From Metellina segmentata (lineage: Eukaryota > Arthropoda > Arachnida > Araneae > Tetragnathidae): DNA of 64,000 nt. The number at the start of each line of letters is the position of its first letter. Position 1 is the first letter of the stretch. The stretch spans positions 18,274,018 to 18,338,017 of the forward strand of contig OX375872.1 in assembly GCA_947359465.1 (NCBI GenBank). Direction: 5' to 3'. Positions 11,241 through 21,925 of this stretch are shown here, one piece after another. The notes beneath the pieces are model-generated. The model saw only the letters and a list, made by a program, of their open reading frames with translations, did no database searches and had not been told where the DNA came from. A program made the position numbers and the translations under genes.

Positions 11241-11334
11241 GAAGGATTTTATAATCGACAATCGATGGTTTCTTTAAAATATAGCTTGATTTAATATAAA
11301 ACATAATTTACCATTTCATGTAAGAAATAAATCA

Positions 11335-11912
11335 TTAGAATACAGATAACATGTTTATCTTCAAAATATGTATTATTTTCATTACTTGAGCAACCAAGAG
11401 TGTGTGTGTTATTAAAGGAGACATCTGTAATTCGTTTAAATTCTCTATTTCCTTTTGTCGAGTTCTTGTTATAAAAAACAGAAGAGATATAACATGTTTA
11501 TCTTCAAAAAGATGCATTCTTTTCATCAGTTAAGAAACCAAGAGCATGTGTGTTATTAAAGGAGATATCTGTAATTCGTTTAATTCTCTATTCCTGTTGT
11601 CGGGTTCTTGTTATAAATAACAGAATAGAAATAACATGTTTTTTTCTTCTTCAAAATATGTATTATTTTCATTAGTTAAGAAACAAAGAGCAGGTGTGTT
11701 ATTAAATGAGACATCTATAATTTGTTTAAGTTATCTATTCCTGTTGGCGGGTTATTGTTATAAATAATGGAATATAGATATCATGTTTATCTTCAGAAAG
11801 CTGTATTATTTTCATCAGTTAAGCAACCAAGATCGGGCGTGTTATTAAAGGAGACAGCTGTAATTCGTTTAAATTCTCTATTGCCTGGTGGCGGGTTCTT
11901 GTTATATATCAA
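11335..11912 (+). repeat. 142-bp tandem array, four units
   Basis: Units begin near 11346, 11489, 11631 and 11778 (period 142, 142, 147). Shared blocks: AACATGTTTATCTTCA, TATTATTTTCAT, GTGTGTTATTAAAGGAGACA, GTAATTCGTTTAAATTCTCT, GGGTTCTTGTTATA. Non-coding. Confidence 0.9.
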
Positions 11913-12199
11913 CAAGAAATACGATGAAAGATTTCATGAGTGCAACAACTCTTCAAACAGAAACACATTTTTCAACTCTGATTGAAAGTTTTGATGAAAG
12001 GCGGACAGGCTGAGAACAAAGAACTATTTCTGATTTTCTACGGGAATCGTATAAAGAAAACAACTTCTGAAAGAATTAAAGAAAAGGCTGAGGCATATTG
12101 CATTGCGAAGAAATGGGGAACGAAAGACGAACCAAGAAATAATAGATTTAACTCAAAATTGTGTAGTACAATACTTGTCAACGATGTGGATCAAAAGAA

Positions 12200-13370
12200 A
12201 CTTTTCTTCGATTCTAAAACGCAGGGCTGTTTTTTGTATTTGTTTTATACATGCTTTCGGAGAGGAATCTATCAAAATTACTTATACATTCCCTCTAAGT
12301 TACAGTGTTTTCCGGTTTTGTCTGAAGGGAATTGGGTTTTTTCCGACATTTCTGTATTTTCAATTGAAGAACTTAGGGTTTTCGAAACAAGGCACTGTTG
12401 TTTGGGGGAAAAAAACAGTTTTTATGAAATAATTCATAGATTAGCTTTCGGCGAAGAAAGCTATATTAATATGTGCTATCAGAATGGAATCTATCAAAAT
12501 TACTTACATTCTCACTAAGTTGCAGTACTTTTTTCCTTTTTTGTCTCAGGGATATTGTATTTTTTTCTTCCCAATATTGTCGCATTTCCAATGGACTTAC
12601 ACTTTGCGAAAAGAAGACATTGTTGTTACTGAAGAAATCCCCGTTGTTATGTAAGAGTTTATACATTTGCTTACAGAGGAAAGCTATGCTTTTATATATT
12701 TTCAAAGAGAAATCTATGAAAATTATTTATACATTCTCACTAAGTTACAATGTTTTTTCGCTTTTATCTGAGGAAAATTGGTTTTTGGTTTTTTCTTACT
12801 ATTTTCATTTTTACAAATCAAGAACTTACCGTTTACGAGGTAAGACATTGCTGTTGCAGAAGAAATAAGTTCTTATGAAATAATTTACGAATTAGCTTTC
12901 AGCGAAGAAAGTTAATTTTATATAAGATTTCAGAGAGGAATGTATCAAAATTACTTATGCATTCTCATTAAAATAGTGTATTTTTTGGCTTTTGTCTGAG
13001 GGTAATCGGGAGTTTGGATTTTTTTCAATATTCCAATTCCACTATTTTCAATGGAAGGACTTAGGCTTTTCGAAAAGAAGACATTGCAGTTGCAGAAAAA
13101 ATCCCGGTTGTTATGAAATAGTTTATAGAGCATTAGATTGTTATAGATTAGCTTATAAAGATAAAAGCTATGTTTTTATATGTTTTCAAAGAGTACATCT
13201 ATGAAAATTACCCATACATTCTCACAAAGTTACAATGTTTTTCCGCTTTCGTCTGAGGGGAATTGGAGGTTTTTCTCAATGTTTTTATATTTCAAATTAA
13301 AGAACATACGCGTTTCGAGAAAACACGTTGATATTGCAGAAGAAAACATACTTATGATGAGATAATTTAA
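12200..13370 (+). repeat. ~225-bp tandem array, five units
   Basis: The landmark GAATCTATCAAAATTACTTA (with variants) recurs near 12262, 12484, 12710, 12938 and 13195, so the period is 222-228 bp with one ~257-bp unit. Each unit also holds a CATTCTCACTAAGTTACA block, a TTTGTCTGAGGGGAATTGG block and a TTAGCTTTCGGCGAAGAAAG block. Several 60-178 aa frames on both strands (for example 11982-12518, 12473-12868) run through the array and look like by-products. The 11930-12200 lead-in is unique and has some codon-like texture but no recognisable domain. Confidence 0.88.
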
Positions 13371-13938
13371 ATATATGCTGACACAGAAAAAAAAGTATAT
13401 CCAGAGTAACTGGAAATAGGTTTTTTCAGCATTTCCATATCTTCAGATATCCATATACACTTAATATCCAGAGGAGGTAGAAAATGTCATTATTATACAT
13501 GCGATATTTGTTTTCATATGCTTACTACATTAAAAGCCATACAGAAACATGCACCTGATACAAGAAAAGTTTAGCTGTATACTAGAAAGAACATTGTAAA
13601 CAAGGTGCAAATGTGTCTACGATTGAAATAAAAGGAGTAATATGTGTTTGAATTACAATAAAAATGCAGTAAAACACAACTTTCACCTTAAAGATTATCT
13701 AACAATGCGTCACAGTTACCCCGCTTCGAAACGTTTCTTCGCTCTCTGCTTGTAATAATTATCTCAGATAATTATGCACTTGAACTCATTTGCTTAATTT
13801 GTATAGCCATGTGATAATGCTGGTGGCAGTTATCATTATGACCCTCACCTAAATCTACAGCATTAAGCGGCCGAAACAGCAGAGTATGAGATATTTATGA
13901 CAGTTTTAGCGATTCTGGGAACGGGAATTTGTATTTAA
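13371..13938. other. Unique DNA, nothing recognised
   Basis: No supported feature. Confidence 0.4.
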
Positions 13939-14112
13939 CCCTCTGGGCGTCGCGATGCTTCCGAGTAGTGCAGATTTGCTTTTACCATTGAACCGACTTA
14001 ATGACTAAATAACCAAATCTTTCCAAGAAATATCTTTATTATTTTAACTTTAGAACGATTCTATTGCTTAGACTAGAATATTTCTTTTGATTATTCAAAG
14101 GAGGTCGTCGTT
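13939..14112 (-). mobile_element. M2 fragment, reverse, right end intact
   Basis: TTAA (13935-13938), then CCCTCTGGGCGTCGCGATGC, TTGCTTTTACC, ACTTAATGACTAAATAACCA and one or two monomers. It is cut short just before a SINE at 14127. Confidence 0.8.
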
Positions 14113-14441
14113 TCCTTTGAACAGAACTGCGGTAGCCCAATTGGAAGTGGGAATTATTATAAACCGGAGGGTTCCAAGTTCCCATTAGGGATGCGACATC
14201 GATGTCTTATAAAAACATTGAGATGTACTTACCATCGATTTATTGGAGCCGATGTTTGTTTAACATCGATGTTGTTATGTTGTCGGTGTTTTACTTTTGA
14301 AAGAAAAAAGCACCCTAGTAAAATTTAAGAAAAATAACCGTGCAACTAAGTATTTGTCAGTGATGGCGATAGCTGTCACATCATAAAGAGTTTTTTTTCC
14401 CTAAGTGGTGGGATAGTTAGTGAAAAAAGAAGTCGGTTTAA

Positions 14442-15343
14442 GGTATCCGACTACGTTTAAAACGTAATTTTGACCAAAATTCTCAAATGTGCTTTATTCT
14501 CTCATATTGAAGCCCAGTTCCTTAAGTTTCAGAATCTGTAATTGTTTTAAGTCTACGATAAATAGAAATGAAATTATAGCAATTTTAGTATTACTGAACG
14601 ACAGAAATCGAAACCGGAAGTACGATTGAAATGACCGGAAATTGGGAGATCTTCCGCTAATGTTTAAAAAATAAAAATAATTTTGAATTTAAATTCGTTG
14701 AAATTATTTTCTACAATCAAGCCTCAATATTTTGCATCACGTTTCGATGAATTTTTGCGAAGAATTTGGAAATGGCAAAAAACACAGAGGTAAACTTTAA
14801 ATGCTTTTAATGGAAAACACGATTTCAAGCAAACATTGCACACGCGTAACATGATTTCTCCAAAAATTGTAGAGATATCTCTACGAAATTAAACATTATT
14901 ACTTATTAATATGTTGTAATGACAGTATACTATAGGTTTAGTTGTACAATGCATACTTTTTAATTTATAGTTGTTTAATTTTAACAACAAGTAGACATTT
15001 TGTAAAATTAAAATTTTAGCTACATATAACGAGCGACACTTCTTAACATTTCACTATATCTCTTTGATTGTAGTATATTGTCGTCACTAATATCATAGAT
15101 ATATGGTGCTGCAAGGAAATTAAAATTATTTTAATAGAAATTTATACAGAGCGTTAGCCATATTGGGGTAGTCTTTTTGATTCAATTTTATCTTAATTTG
15201 CTCAATTGACAAAAAAATAATAAGTCGGTGCATTATTTGTTGCTTTATTACATGATTTCAAAACATTATCTAGTATGAAAAATGTTTAAAATGTGATTTA
15301 AGGATCGTTTTCAAAAAAATTGTTCCGAACCTAGTCGGATACC
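14442..15343. mobile_element. Kolobok-like non-autonomous element nested in the hAT
   Basis: 902 bp flanked by TTAA (14438-14441, 15344-15347). Ends are GGTATCCGACTACGTT and its near-perfect inverse (15 of 16 bases). The subterminal block ATTTTGACCAAAATT and the internal blocks CTACGATAAATAGAA and AACCGGAAGT are shared with the larger element at 59788-61259, so this is likely its deletion derivative. No open frame. Confidence 0.85.
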
Positions 15344-15573
15344 TTAAGGTGGAGAAAGTTAACAAACTTCTTCTTTAACAAACTGTAAATAACAAATATT
15401 GGGGCGTATAATAATTATAGGCCCTAATATTTTTTATTTACAGTAAATAAAAAATAAGTTTGTTGTGTTTACCCCCATAAGTTGATAAATAATTAATAAT
15501 AACTAACAATAATTATTGTTATGTAACTACCTAATTATACTTATAGTTTTTAGTATCTATGTCAAATTGTAAA

Positions 15574-16050
15574 TATTATTTTCTTTTATATTATTCAATT
15601 TGAAAATAAATGATTTGTTAGTTGTTCTTATTAATTATTTTGACAGTTGAAAAAGTCTTAGCTATAGAATAATAAACACGGCAAATGACAAATTATATCT
15701 CCCCTATCCCGACATTAATGTCTGAGGTTATTAATATTATTTTCTTTTATATTATTCAATTTGAAAATAAATGATTTGTTAGTTGTTCTTATTAATTATT
15801 TTGACAGTTGAAAAAGTCTTAGCTATAGAATAATAAACACGGCAAATGACAAATTATATCTCCCCTATCCCGACATTAATGTCTGAGGTTATTAATATTA
15901 TTTTCTTTTATATTATTCAATTTGAAAATAAATGATTTGTTAGTTGTTCTTATTAATTATTTTGACAGTTGAAAAAGTCTTAGCTATAGAATAATAAACA
16001 CGGCAAATGACAAATTATATCTCCCCTATCCCGACATTAATGTCTGAGGT
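15574..16050 (+). repeat. 161-bp repeat, three near-identical tandem units
   Basis: Units start at 15574, 15735 and 15896 with a period of exactly 161 bp. They contain TATTATTTTCTTTTATATTA, GTTAGTTGTTCTTATTAATT, AAACACGGCAAATGACAAAT and CCTATCCCGACATTAATGTC. No difference between units was seen on reading apart from the edges. They lie in the right half of the hAT-like element. Confidence 0.93.
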
Positions 16051-16679
16051 TGCTAATCCAGTTTTAAGAAAGGGGAAAATTTTTTTAAATACATTGATGC
16101 TTAAAAACATCGATGTTTTTTGGGCTATGTATTATCAACATCGATGCTCTTATTTTGAACATCCATGTTTCAAAACATCGATGTTTTGCTGTGATGTCGC
16201 ATCCCTAGTTACCACCAAAGACAGTCGTGTACAAAGTGGTCACTCAGGTTGACGTGGTGTGGAAGCATACGAACTCGTCATCTGACCGTGATTCAAAATT
16301 ACTTGGTGTTGTCCTCGAATCTTTACCTTCGGGTTAGGTCCCGGACCGTCGCGTATAGTCATTTGTGTTGCTCCAGTGCGACGTTAATTAAATTACCCAC
16401 CTACCTTTGATTAGAAGCTCTCAGGGCATCCTTCTTGAGGTTTGTACGGGCTTCACAACCTCGAGATGCCTGCGTGGTTTTTCTTGTCTCGTGGGGATAA
16501 CTGTCTTTGGTAAACACGGGGATCGAAAAGCAAATTAGGAAGTCTTGGAATTGGTTTCAACTTGTGAAAGAAATTATTCGAATCATCATTTTAAATATGC
16601 ATTTAAGAAACATATATGGGAGGGTATAATTTTCGTTTGCAATTATAATTTAACTGTGTATAATCGAATTTTATTTCAC

Positions 16680-16905
16680 ACCGAGGCTGGTGCTCGTTAC
16701 ATATGTCGTGACTTCAAATGTCCTCACGTTGGCGAGGTGTTGAATTTTAGAGTGGGGTGCCAGCTCAGTGTTCTCGTTATACGACCGTGGTTCAAACGAG
16801 GCGTTATCCATGGATATTTACCTTTGGGATGGATCCCAGATCGCGTTACCGGTTGCCCGTTGTGTATCTTCAGTGCGACCGAAATTAACTACCTGTTTAC
16901 CTATT
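16680..16905 (+). mobile_element. SINE, 5'-truncated
   Basis: Starts in the body (GAGGCTGGTGCTCGTTACAT), then TCAAATGTCCTCACGTTGGC, a GTGGGGTGCCAGCTCAG block and the 3' end near TTAACTACCTGTTTACC. It is followed at once by M2 monomers. The 136-aa frame (16545-16955) over it is SINE-derived. Confidence 0.8.
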
Positions 16906-17160
16906 TTAAAGAAAGGACAGGTAAGATTCCAAAGCATTCTATTTTAAGGAAATGAGCATTGGAATCTTTATTAAATGATTCTATCTATATCAAGTTCTTC
17001 TATCAGAGAATATTTTCAAGGGATTCTGTTCAACAGAATGGTCCAAAAGGATGCTTTTCATGGATTCTGTTCAACAGAACGGTCCAAAAGAATGCTTTTC
17101 ATGGATTCAATACCAAGGAAATTATGTTTACACACTACCCCTTATAATAACGGATTAGAA
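16906..17160 (+). mobile_element. M2 monomer fragment with local duplication
   Basis: M2-type monomers (AAGCATTCTATTTTAAGGAA, GAGCATTGGAATCTTT) plus a 46-bp tandem doubling centred on GGATTCTGTTCAACAGAA. Neither TTAA end is recognisable. Confidence 0.6.
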
Positions 17161-17176
17161 TAGAATCCGACTACTT

Positions 17177-17621
17177 GTTTGGGGGTGTTTCAAGGTATGG
17201 CCTGGGACATTAGCACGTTGTTACTGGTAAATTGAACGCCTACGACTACATGAACATTTTGGACAATCAGGTTCTTCCTACGCTCTGGCAATTTTATGGA
17301 ATGGACGAATGTTAATTGCAGGACGACAACGCTCCATGTCATGTTGCAGCCTCCGGCAAGCAGTGGTATCAAGATATGGATGTAAAAAGTCTTCCTTGGC
17401 CTGCTCAGTCCCGATCTAAACCCATAAAAGATTTGTGGGACGAGTTAGAGCGACGTTTACGGACCAGAGAACCACGTCCGAAATCTACAGCTGAGCTGGC
17501 GACATTCTTGCAGCAGGAATGGACACAAATATCCATAGTAGTGTATCGAAACCCTGTTGGAAGTATGCCCAGAAAGGTTGCTGCTGTAATTGTAGCACGT
17601 AGGGGACCACCCCCCCTATAA
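17177..17621 (+). pseudogene. Tc1-like transposase pseudogene, 5'-truncated
   Basis: Matches the C-terminal half of a Tc1 transposase from the WGCFSRYG region to the usual end before a GG-P-P-type terminus. There is an early frameshift, and in-frame stops TAG (17211-17213) and TAA (17313-17315). The second catalytic Asp survives in QDDNAPCH. The third acidic position is Lys (SRSKPIKDLWDE instead of a PIE-type motif). The lineage differs from both 1984-3391 and 19443-20646. It is certainly inactive. Confidence 0.92.
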
Positions 17622-17684
17622 AGCATATATTATTTCCCTTATACCATCACATCTTGCTGTCCGGTCCATTATTGTAGGATAGTG
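17578..17684 (+). mobile_element. Tc1 3' tail and terminal repeat
   Basis: The end of the pseudogene and the tail TTATTTCCCTTATACCATCA, CATCTTGCTGTCCGGTCC, ATTGTAGGATAGTG match window positions 1-107. The base pair after the end is CA where TA is expected, so the target duplication has decayed. Confidence 0.85.
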
Positions 17685-17764
17685 CAAATATATACATTGA
17701 ATTTATGTAAATATGCTTTATTTAAATATATTCAGTATATATTATTATATGCCAATTTTATTTC

Positions 17765-17994
17765 AACCGTGGGCTGTTGCACATTCAATCTGCCATGGTC
17801 TCAAATTTTCTTACGTTGGAGTGGGATAAAGTTTAGAGAGTGGGGTGGCGGCTCAGGTGTGACCTCGTCATCTAATCTAGGTTCAAATTACGGGACGTTG
17901 TCCTGCGATGTTTCATTTCGGGTTTTATCCATGACTGTTCGCAATGTCTCGTTGTGTTGCTTCATTGCGACGTTAATTAACAACCTACCTACCA
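17765..17994 (+). mobile_element. SINE, 5'-truncated
   Basis: Body landmarks GGCTGTTGCACATTCAATCT, TTCTTACGTTGGAGTGGG, GTGGGGTGGCGGCTCAGGTG, then GTTGTGTTGCTTCATTGCGA, CGTTAATTAACAACCTACCT. The tRNA-like head is missing. Confidence 0.82.
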
Positions 17995-18164
17995 ATTTCA
18001 TTTCATCATTGAATTTTAGTTCATATTTTTTTTAAAGAACGTCAGTGCGTCTTTCTGACCCGCATGTTCGCCTTGTGTGCCGTTTCTATTGGGTTACTTT
18101 ATGTTACGTGTTTGGCCCAGCTTGTCCACTTTTGAACCTTTTGCCCCCCCTTCAACCCAAATCA

Positions 18165-18345
18165 AACAACCTTAGAATAGAAACCTTTATAAAGATTTTA
18201 CTATCCCTTTCCTTGTAAAAGAATCCTTTAGAATAATTCTATTGAGTCTTTCCTTAGAATAGAATCCCTTTAATAGATTGTCGGGGTCCACTCCTCAGAA
18301 TGAAATTCATTGGGAATATTCTATATTTCCTTTCCATTTAATAGG
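18165..18345 (-). mobile_element. M2 monomer fragment, reverse
   Basis: Diverged monomers (CCTTAGAATAGAAACC, CTTTCCTTAGAATAGAATCC) without recognisable ends. Confidence 0.55.
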
Positions 18346-19200
18346 CTTCCTTGCTACACTACTTAGAAATCTCGTGATTATCAGAAGAAGAATATTATCT
18401 TTGAACAGGATTATTACCAAAGATTAGATATTCATATCAAATTTCCATTACGGAATTATGCAATATTTTTGAAATATAAAAAGCCAAAACCTTTTTCACA
18501 GTTTTTAAATATAAAATTATGAATAAGGTAACGAATTTAAAACATTAATTGCCGTTATAAAAGTTAAAGTTATTTGAAACTTCAAATGGAAGAAATGCTT
18601 CGATATTCATTGAAAGATGCCTGGGTTTATTTCTTATGTGTATGTAAAGCTTCTGTATGTTCTAAAGTCTGTATGTCCATTTACAATACTCTGTTTGGCA
18701 CAGCTTGGTCAAATATGGCCTTTTATGTTATACAATCCAAGAGACTAACCAGGGAATCTTTAATGCTGCAATCGAGAACTGGTCGTGATTTATGAATAAT
18801 GAATTAAGTTCTCAAAACTTATGATGGATCATCACAAATTTAACAGATATAAAGTAACGTCTGTTGTGATGAATTGTGACGTGCATAATAAGTATGGTTA
18901 TTTGTGATGGATTATCTAATGACAATACCCCCACCATTAAATTTCTAAGCGCAACTTCTCAGAATATTTGATGTATAAATTAGCATATTCTACAAATGTA
19001 CTCCACCCTTAACATTTGTTATTATAAAATGGAACGGGCATATTATGTGCATTAAATTATAGCATTTTGAAATACAATAAAGCTCGACATCCCTAGTAAA
19101 AAAAAATTGAAAATTGATAGCAAAATAAATTAATACAAATCTAAGAACCTGAAGCAAAATAGACGATTTTTATTTATTTGAGTGAGACGTCAGTATCTAT
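18346..19200. other. AT-rich DNA, nothing recognised
   Basis: Includes an 73-aa frame (18574-18795) without recognisable domain. No gene called. Confidence 0.4.
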
Positions 19201-19452
19201 TTCTACTTTCCGAGTGGTTTCAACGAGATATATCCTCCAACGAGAGGTGGCCGATTCTATTAGTGACGAGATATTTCGTCGCCAAAATAGTGCGCATTTT
19301 TTGATTATAACAAAATCAAGATCTGCTCAGTTTCTTTCAGAAACATTATATCTTGTTCATCAAGAGATCTGCTCAGTTTTCTTCCAATGGCAATATATCT
19401 CGTCCATCAAAATCTACTCAGTCTTCTTCCAAAAACATTATACACAGGCTAG

Positions 19453-20500
19453 TCACATTAATGTGACCACCTGTAAAAAGCCAGAATAACCACCTTTGAC
19501 AGAGCGGACGGTGCGAGACGTGCAGGAAAAGTCAATTAGGTTTCTGAAGGTGTTCACTGGGATGTTGAGCCATGTCGACTCCAGTGCCGTGGCCAACTGC
19601 GCTAGATTACGCTGTTGAGGATCCATGGTGCGAACAACGCGATCGAGGTGGTCCCACAGATTCTCGATTGGGTTTATATCCGGTGAGTTTGCTGGCCAGG
19701 GGAGTACGGTAAACTCATTCTGGTGCTCTTCGAACCACGCACATACACTGCGAGCTGTATGACACCTCGCATTGTCCTGCTGCTAGATGCCATCATTCTG
19801 AGGGAAAATAATTCGCATGTAGGGGTAGACATGGTCCGCAAGGACAGATGCGTACTTGTGCTAATCCATCGTAACTTCCACAATGATGAGTGCACCCAGT
19901 GAATGCCACGAAAACATTCCCCAAACCATAATGCTCTCTCATCCAGCCTAGATCCTTCCGGCAATTGTTGCAGGGTGTTTGCTTTGAGACGTTTCACGCC
20001 GTATACGCCAACGTCCATCTGTCCGATGGAGCATAAAACGTGATTCATCGGAAAAAGCCACCTGTCGCCACTCTCTGGACGCCCAGTTGCGGTAGTGGCG
20101 TGCAAATTCCAGCCTTCGTCGCCGATGAACAGCAGTCAGCATAGGTGCATTAACCAGGCGTCTGCTGCGGAGGCCCATGCGCAGCAACGTTCGCTGAACC
20201 GTTGTTGAGGATACACTCTTGTAGCCCCTTGGTTCATCTGGGCAGTCAGTTGCACGTCTATTCGCCCGAACGCATCTCCGTAGCCTTCGTTCGCCTCTGT
20301 CATCTATAGCCCGTGGTGCACCACATATGCCACGCCGCTGATTTTGGATAGTGCCATTTTGCCATGCACGGTATACTTTTACCATGGCGGCAAGCGAACA
20401 TTTCACAAAATTAGCCGTTTACGAAATGCTTCCACCCTTGGTCTGTAAGCCAATGATCATGCCCTTTTTGTACGTCGGATAAATCGCTACGTTTCTGCAT
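19453..20500 (-). pseudogene. Tc1-like transposase pseudogene with all catalytic residues but five stops
   Basis: Nearly the whole protein can be followed in one frame from an ATG at 20498-20500 to a stop inside the left terminal repeat (19453-19455), as is usual for this lineage. There is one single-base frameshift near the N-terminus (after S-D-V-Q-K). Five in-frame stops follow: one in the N-terminal helix-turn-helix, one after A-G-R-I, one three codons later, one after V-T-M-D and one just before QQDN. The catalytic triad is still readable: FSDESRF, QQDNARCHT and SPDINPIENLWD, with about 36 residues between the last two acids by my count. It belongs to a different Tc1 lineage from 2229-3269. 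Confidence 0.92.
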
Positions 20501-20541
20501 TACGCCAACGATTGAAATGCTTTCCGATGCCCTAAGACATC

Positions 20542-20550
20542 CTTTATATA
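20542..20550 (-). promoter_or_regulatory. TATA box of the decayed Tc1
   Basis: TATATAAAG on the minus strand, about 42 bp before the transposase ATG and within the element. Confidence 0.5.
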
Positions 20551-20858
20551 CACTCCACTGCAATGTGCTGCTACCTGCCTTTTGTGAATGGTTATTTCAC
20601 GTTGACGTCGAAATTAGGTGGTGGTCACATTAATGTGACTGGACTGTATCTTGTTCATCAAGATCTGTTCAGTTTATTTCCAATAGCAATATATCTCGTC
20701 CATCAAAATCTGCTCAGTCTCTTCCAAAAATAACATATCTCGTGCATCAAGATCTGCTCAGTCAGTCTTTTTCCACAACAATATATCTCGACCATCAAGA
20801 TCTGCTCAGTTTTTCGAATGACGAGATACCTCGTCAAGACAACCTCCAGGAGGGTTAA

Positions 20859-21472
20859 TATCCTAGAATTTCAACGCAAATGCGGATTCCTGATAATTTT
20901 AGTCTGAAATGGTTTCTTACTATAATTGTTTGATGTCGTTTTTCTTGCGCAAAGGAGTACATTTAACCAGAGGCCCCTACCCCATGCTTTTAACTGAGGC
21001 TAGGATCTAGTCAACGTAATATGCGCAGGCAGGTAGTTGCGCATGATCTATTCTCCCTCATTTCCCCTCCGTTGCAATTCCCATGTAAAAGACTCACGTC
21101 ATCTAGCTCTAAGACAGCATCCGGGTCATCCATACAGTGTTTCCAAGATTGGTTGTAACGGTGCCTGTTCCAACATGAAATGGAATTTCTTAAGAGGAAA
21201 GAAAGCTTTATCATTTCTGACTTCGCATCCGTAGATCGCGTGTTCAAATCACGGCCGGGTCCACCAAAAAATGTTCAGAAAAAAAAAAGCGCCGTTTGGG
21301 CTCATTTTTTATTTTGGACTAAAATTGATCGGTTTTGTGTTTGCTTTTTCTGTCTATCGAAGCACGGCATCCCCAATTATCAAGTTTAGCTGTGATACTG
21401 GTTATTTTGGCTTCCGTAAGCAGACATATTAATTTAGCCCTCAGGGAACCTGCAATTTCATCTTACATCCTG
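20859..21472. other. Unique DNA, nothing firm
   Basis: A B-box-like GTGTTCAAATCACGG followed by CCGGGTCCACC lies at about 21238-21270. No complete cloverleaf could be drawn, so no tRNA is called. Confidence 0.4.
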
Positions 21473-21925
21473 CTGTTCAGAAAATCCCTTGTATGACTTC
21501 ATACAAGACTTGACCTTCTTGTCCAATAGAATCTTTCCGAAGGATACTATTCTAAGGAGGCTAGTTGAATTAAAGTCACATTGGAGCAACACAATGACAC
21601 TATTGACGTTGGTCCAGGATTAATGTCGAAGAAAAAGATCCAAGGACCGCGGTCAGATGAACAGGACAACACCTGAGCTGGCACCCCACACTCTCCAATC
21701 TTTCGCACCACGCTAACGTGAGGATATCTGAGCCACTACAGATTTAACTTGCACCAGCCTCAATATACACGACGGTCTTTGGATGGACCGAGTTTCGAAC
21801 TTGCTACCCACCTGGTTGCTATCCGATACTCTTCAAAACCCGGCTACCGCGACCCCACTCTTTTAAGAAAATTAACAATAGAATCTTTGCAAAGAATTCT
21901 GTTCTAAAGAAAGAATTATATTCTG
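21473..21925 (+). mobile_element. M2 fragment split by a SINE
   Basis: M2 motifs (GTATGACTTCATACAAGACT, CAATAGAATCTTTCCGAAGG, TACTATTCTAAGGAGG) precede the SINE. Further monomers (AACAATAGAATCTTTGCAAA, GAATTCTGTTCTAAAGAAAG) follow it. Confidence 0.65.
21560..21855 (-). mobile_element. Near-complete SINE, reverse
   Basis: In reverse it runs from the 3' end (AAGTCACATTGGAGCAACAC) through CGGTCAGATGAACAGGACAA, ACGCTAACGTGAGGATATCT and TTTAACTTGCACCAGCC to the tRNA-like head (B-box region GAGTTTCGAACTTGC, A-box region GGCTACCGCGACC). Inserted within an M2 element. Confidence 0.85.

Larger units (their letters stand above)
14186..16207. mobile_element. hAT-like non-autonomous element (2.0 kb)
   Basis: The terminal inverted repeat TAGGGATGCGACATC is present at both ends. 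The flanking 8-mers are GTTCCCAT (14178-14185) and GTTACCAC (16208-16215), a 6/8 match consistent with a mutated hAT 8-bp target duplication. Subterminal ACATCGATGT motifs recur at both ends (14213-14270 and 16100-16190) and could bind the transposase. There is no transposase frame. The interior holds a TTAA-flanked element and a three-unit 161-bp repeat. Confidence 0.85.
14127..16407 (+). mobile_element. SINE split by a hAT-like insertion
   Basis: The tRNA-derived head (GCGGTAGCCCAATTGGAAGT, AAACCGGAGGGTTCCAAGTT) occupies 14127-14185. The body and tail resume at 16208 (ACCAAAGACAGTCGTGTACA) and run to the CACCTACC-like end near 16407 after GTTGCTCCAGTGCGACGTTA. The interruption is exactly the element at 14186-16207, with its 8-bp target repeat on both sides. 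Confidence 0.88.
19443..20646 (-). mobile_element. Tc1-like element with TCACATTAATGTGACCACC terminal repeats
   Basis: 1204 bp with TA on both sides (19441-19442, 20647-20648). Both ends carry the self-complementary block AGTCACATTAATGTGACCACC near the tip. The transposase is on the minus strand and decayed. It sits inside an M1 miniature element. Confidence 0.93.
19207..20854 (+). mobile_element. M1 miniature element split by a Tc1
   Basis: The eroded left end (CCGAGTGGTTTCAACGAGAT) is followed by monomers up to 19440. The same monomer series resumes at 20647 and ends CCTCCAGGAGGG with TTAA at 20855-20858. Removing 19443-20646 and one TA restores ACATTATATCTTGTTCATCA, which matches an adjacent monomer near 19344. 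This proves the insertion site. Confidence 0.9.

Noticed and set aside
11982..12518. 178-aa frame, the second longest in the window
   Set aside because: More than half lies in the ~225-bp tandem array, other frames through the same array are also open, and no domain is recognisable.
19674..20105. 143-aa minus-strand frame
   Set aside because: It is an out-of-frame reading of the decayed Tc1 transposase; the true frame shows FSDESRF, QQDNARCHT and PIENLWD with stops.
21180..21270. Possible tRNA gene or second SINE type (B-box-like GTTCAAATCACGG, CCGGGTCCACC)
   Set aside because: The matching 5' acceptor arm and A-box could not be found and no cloverleaf could be drawn.
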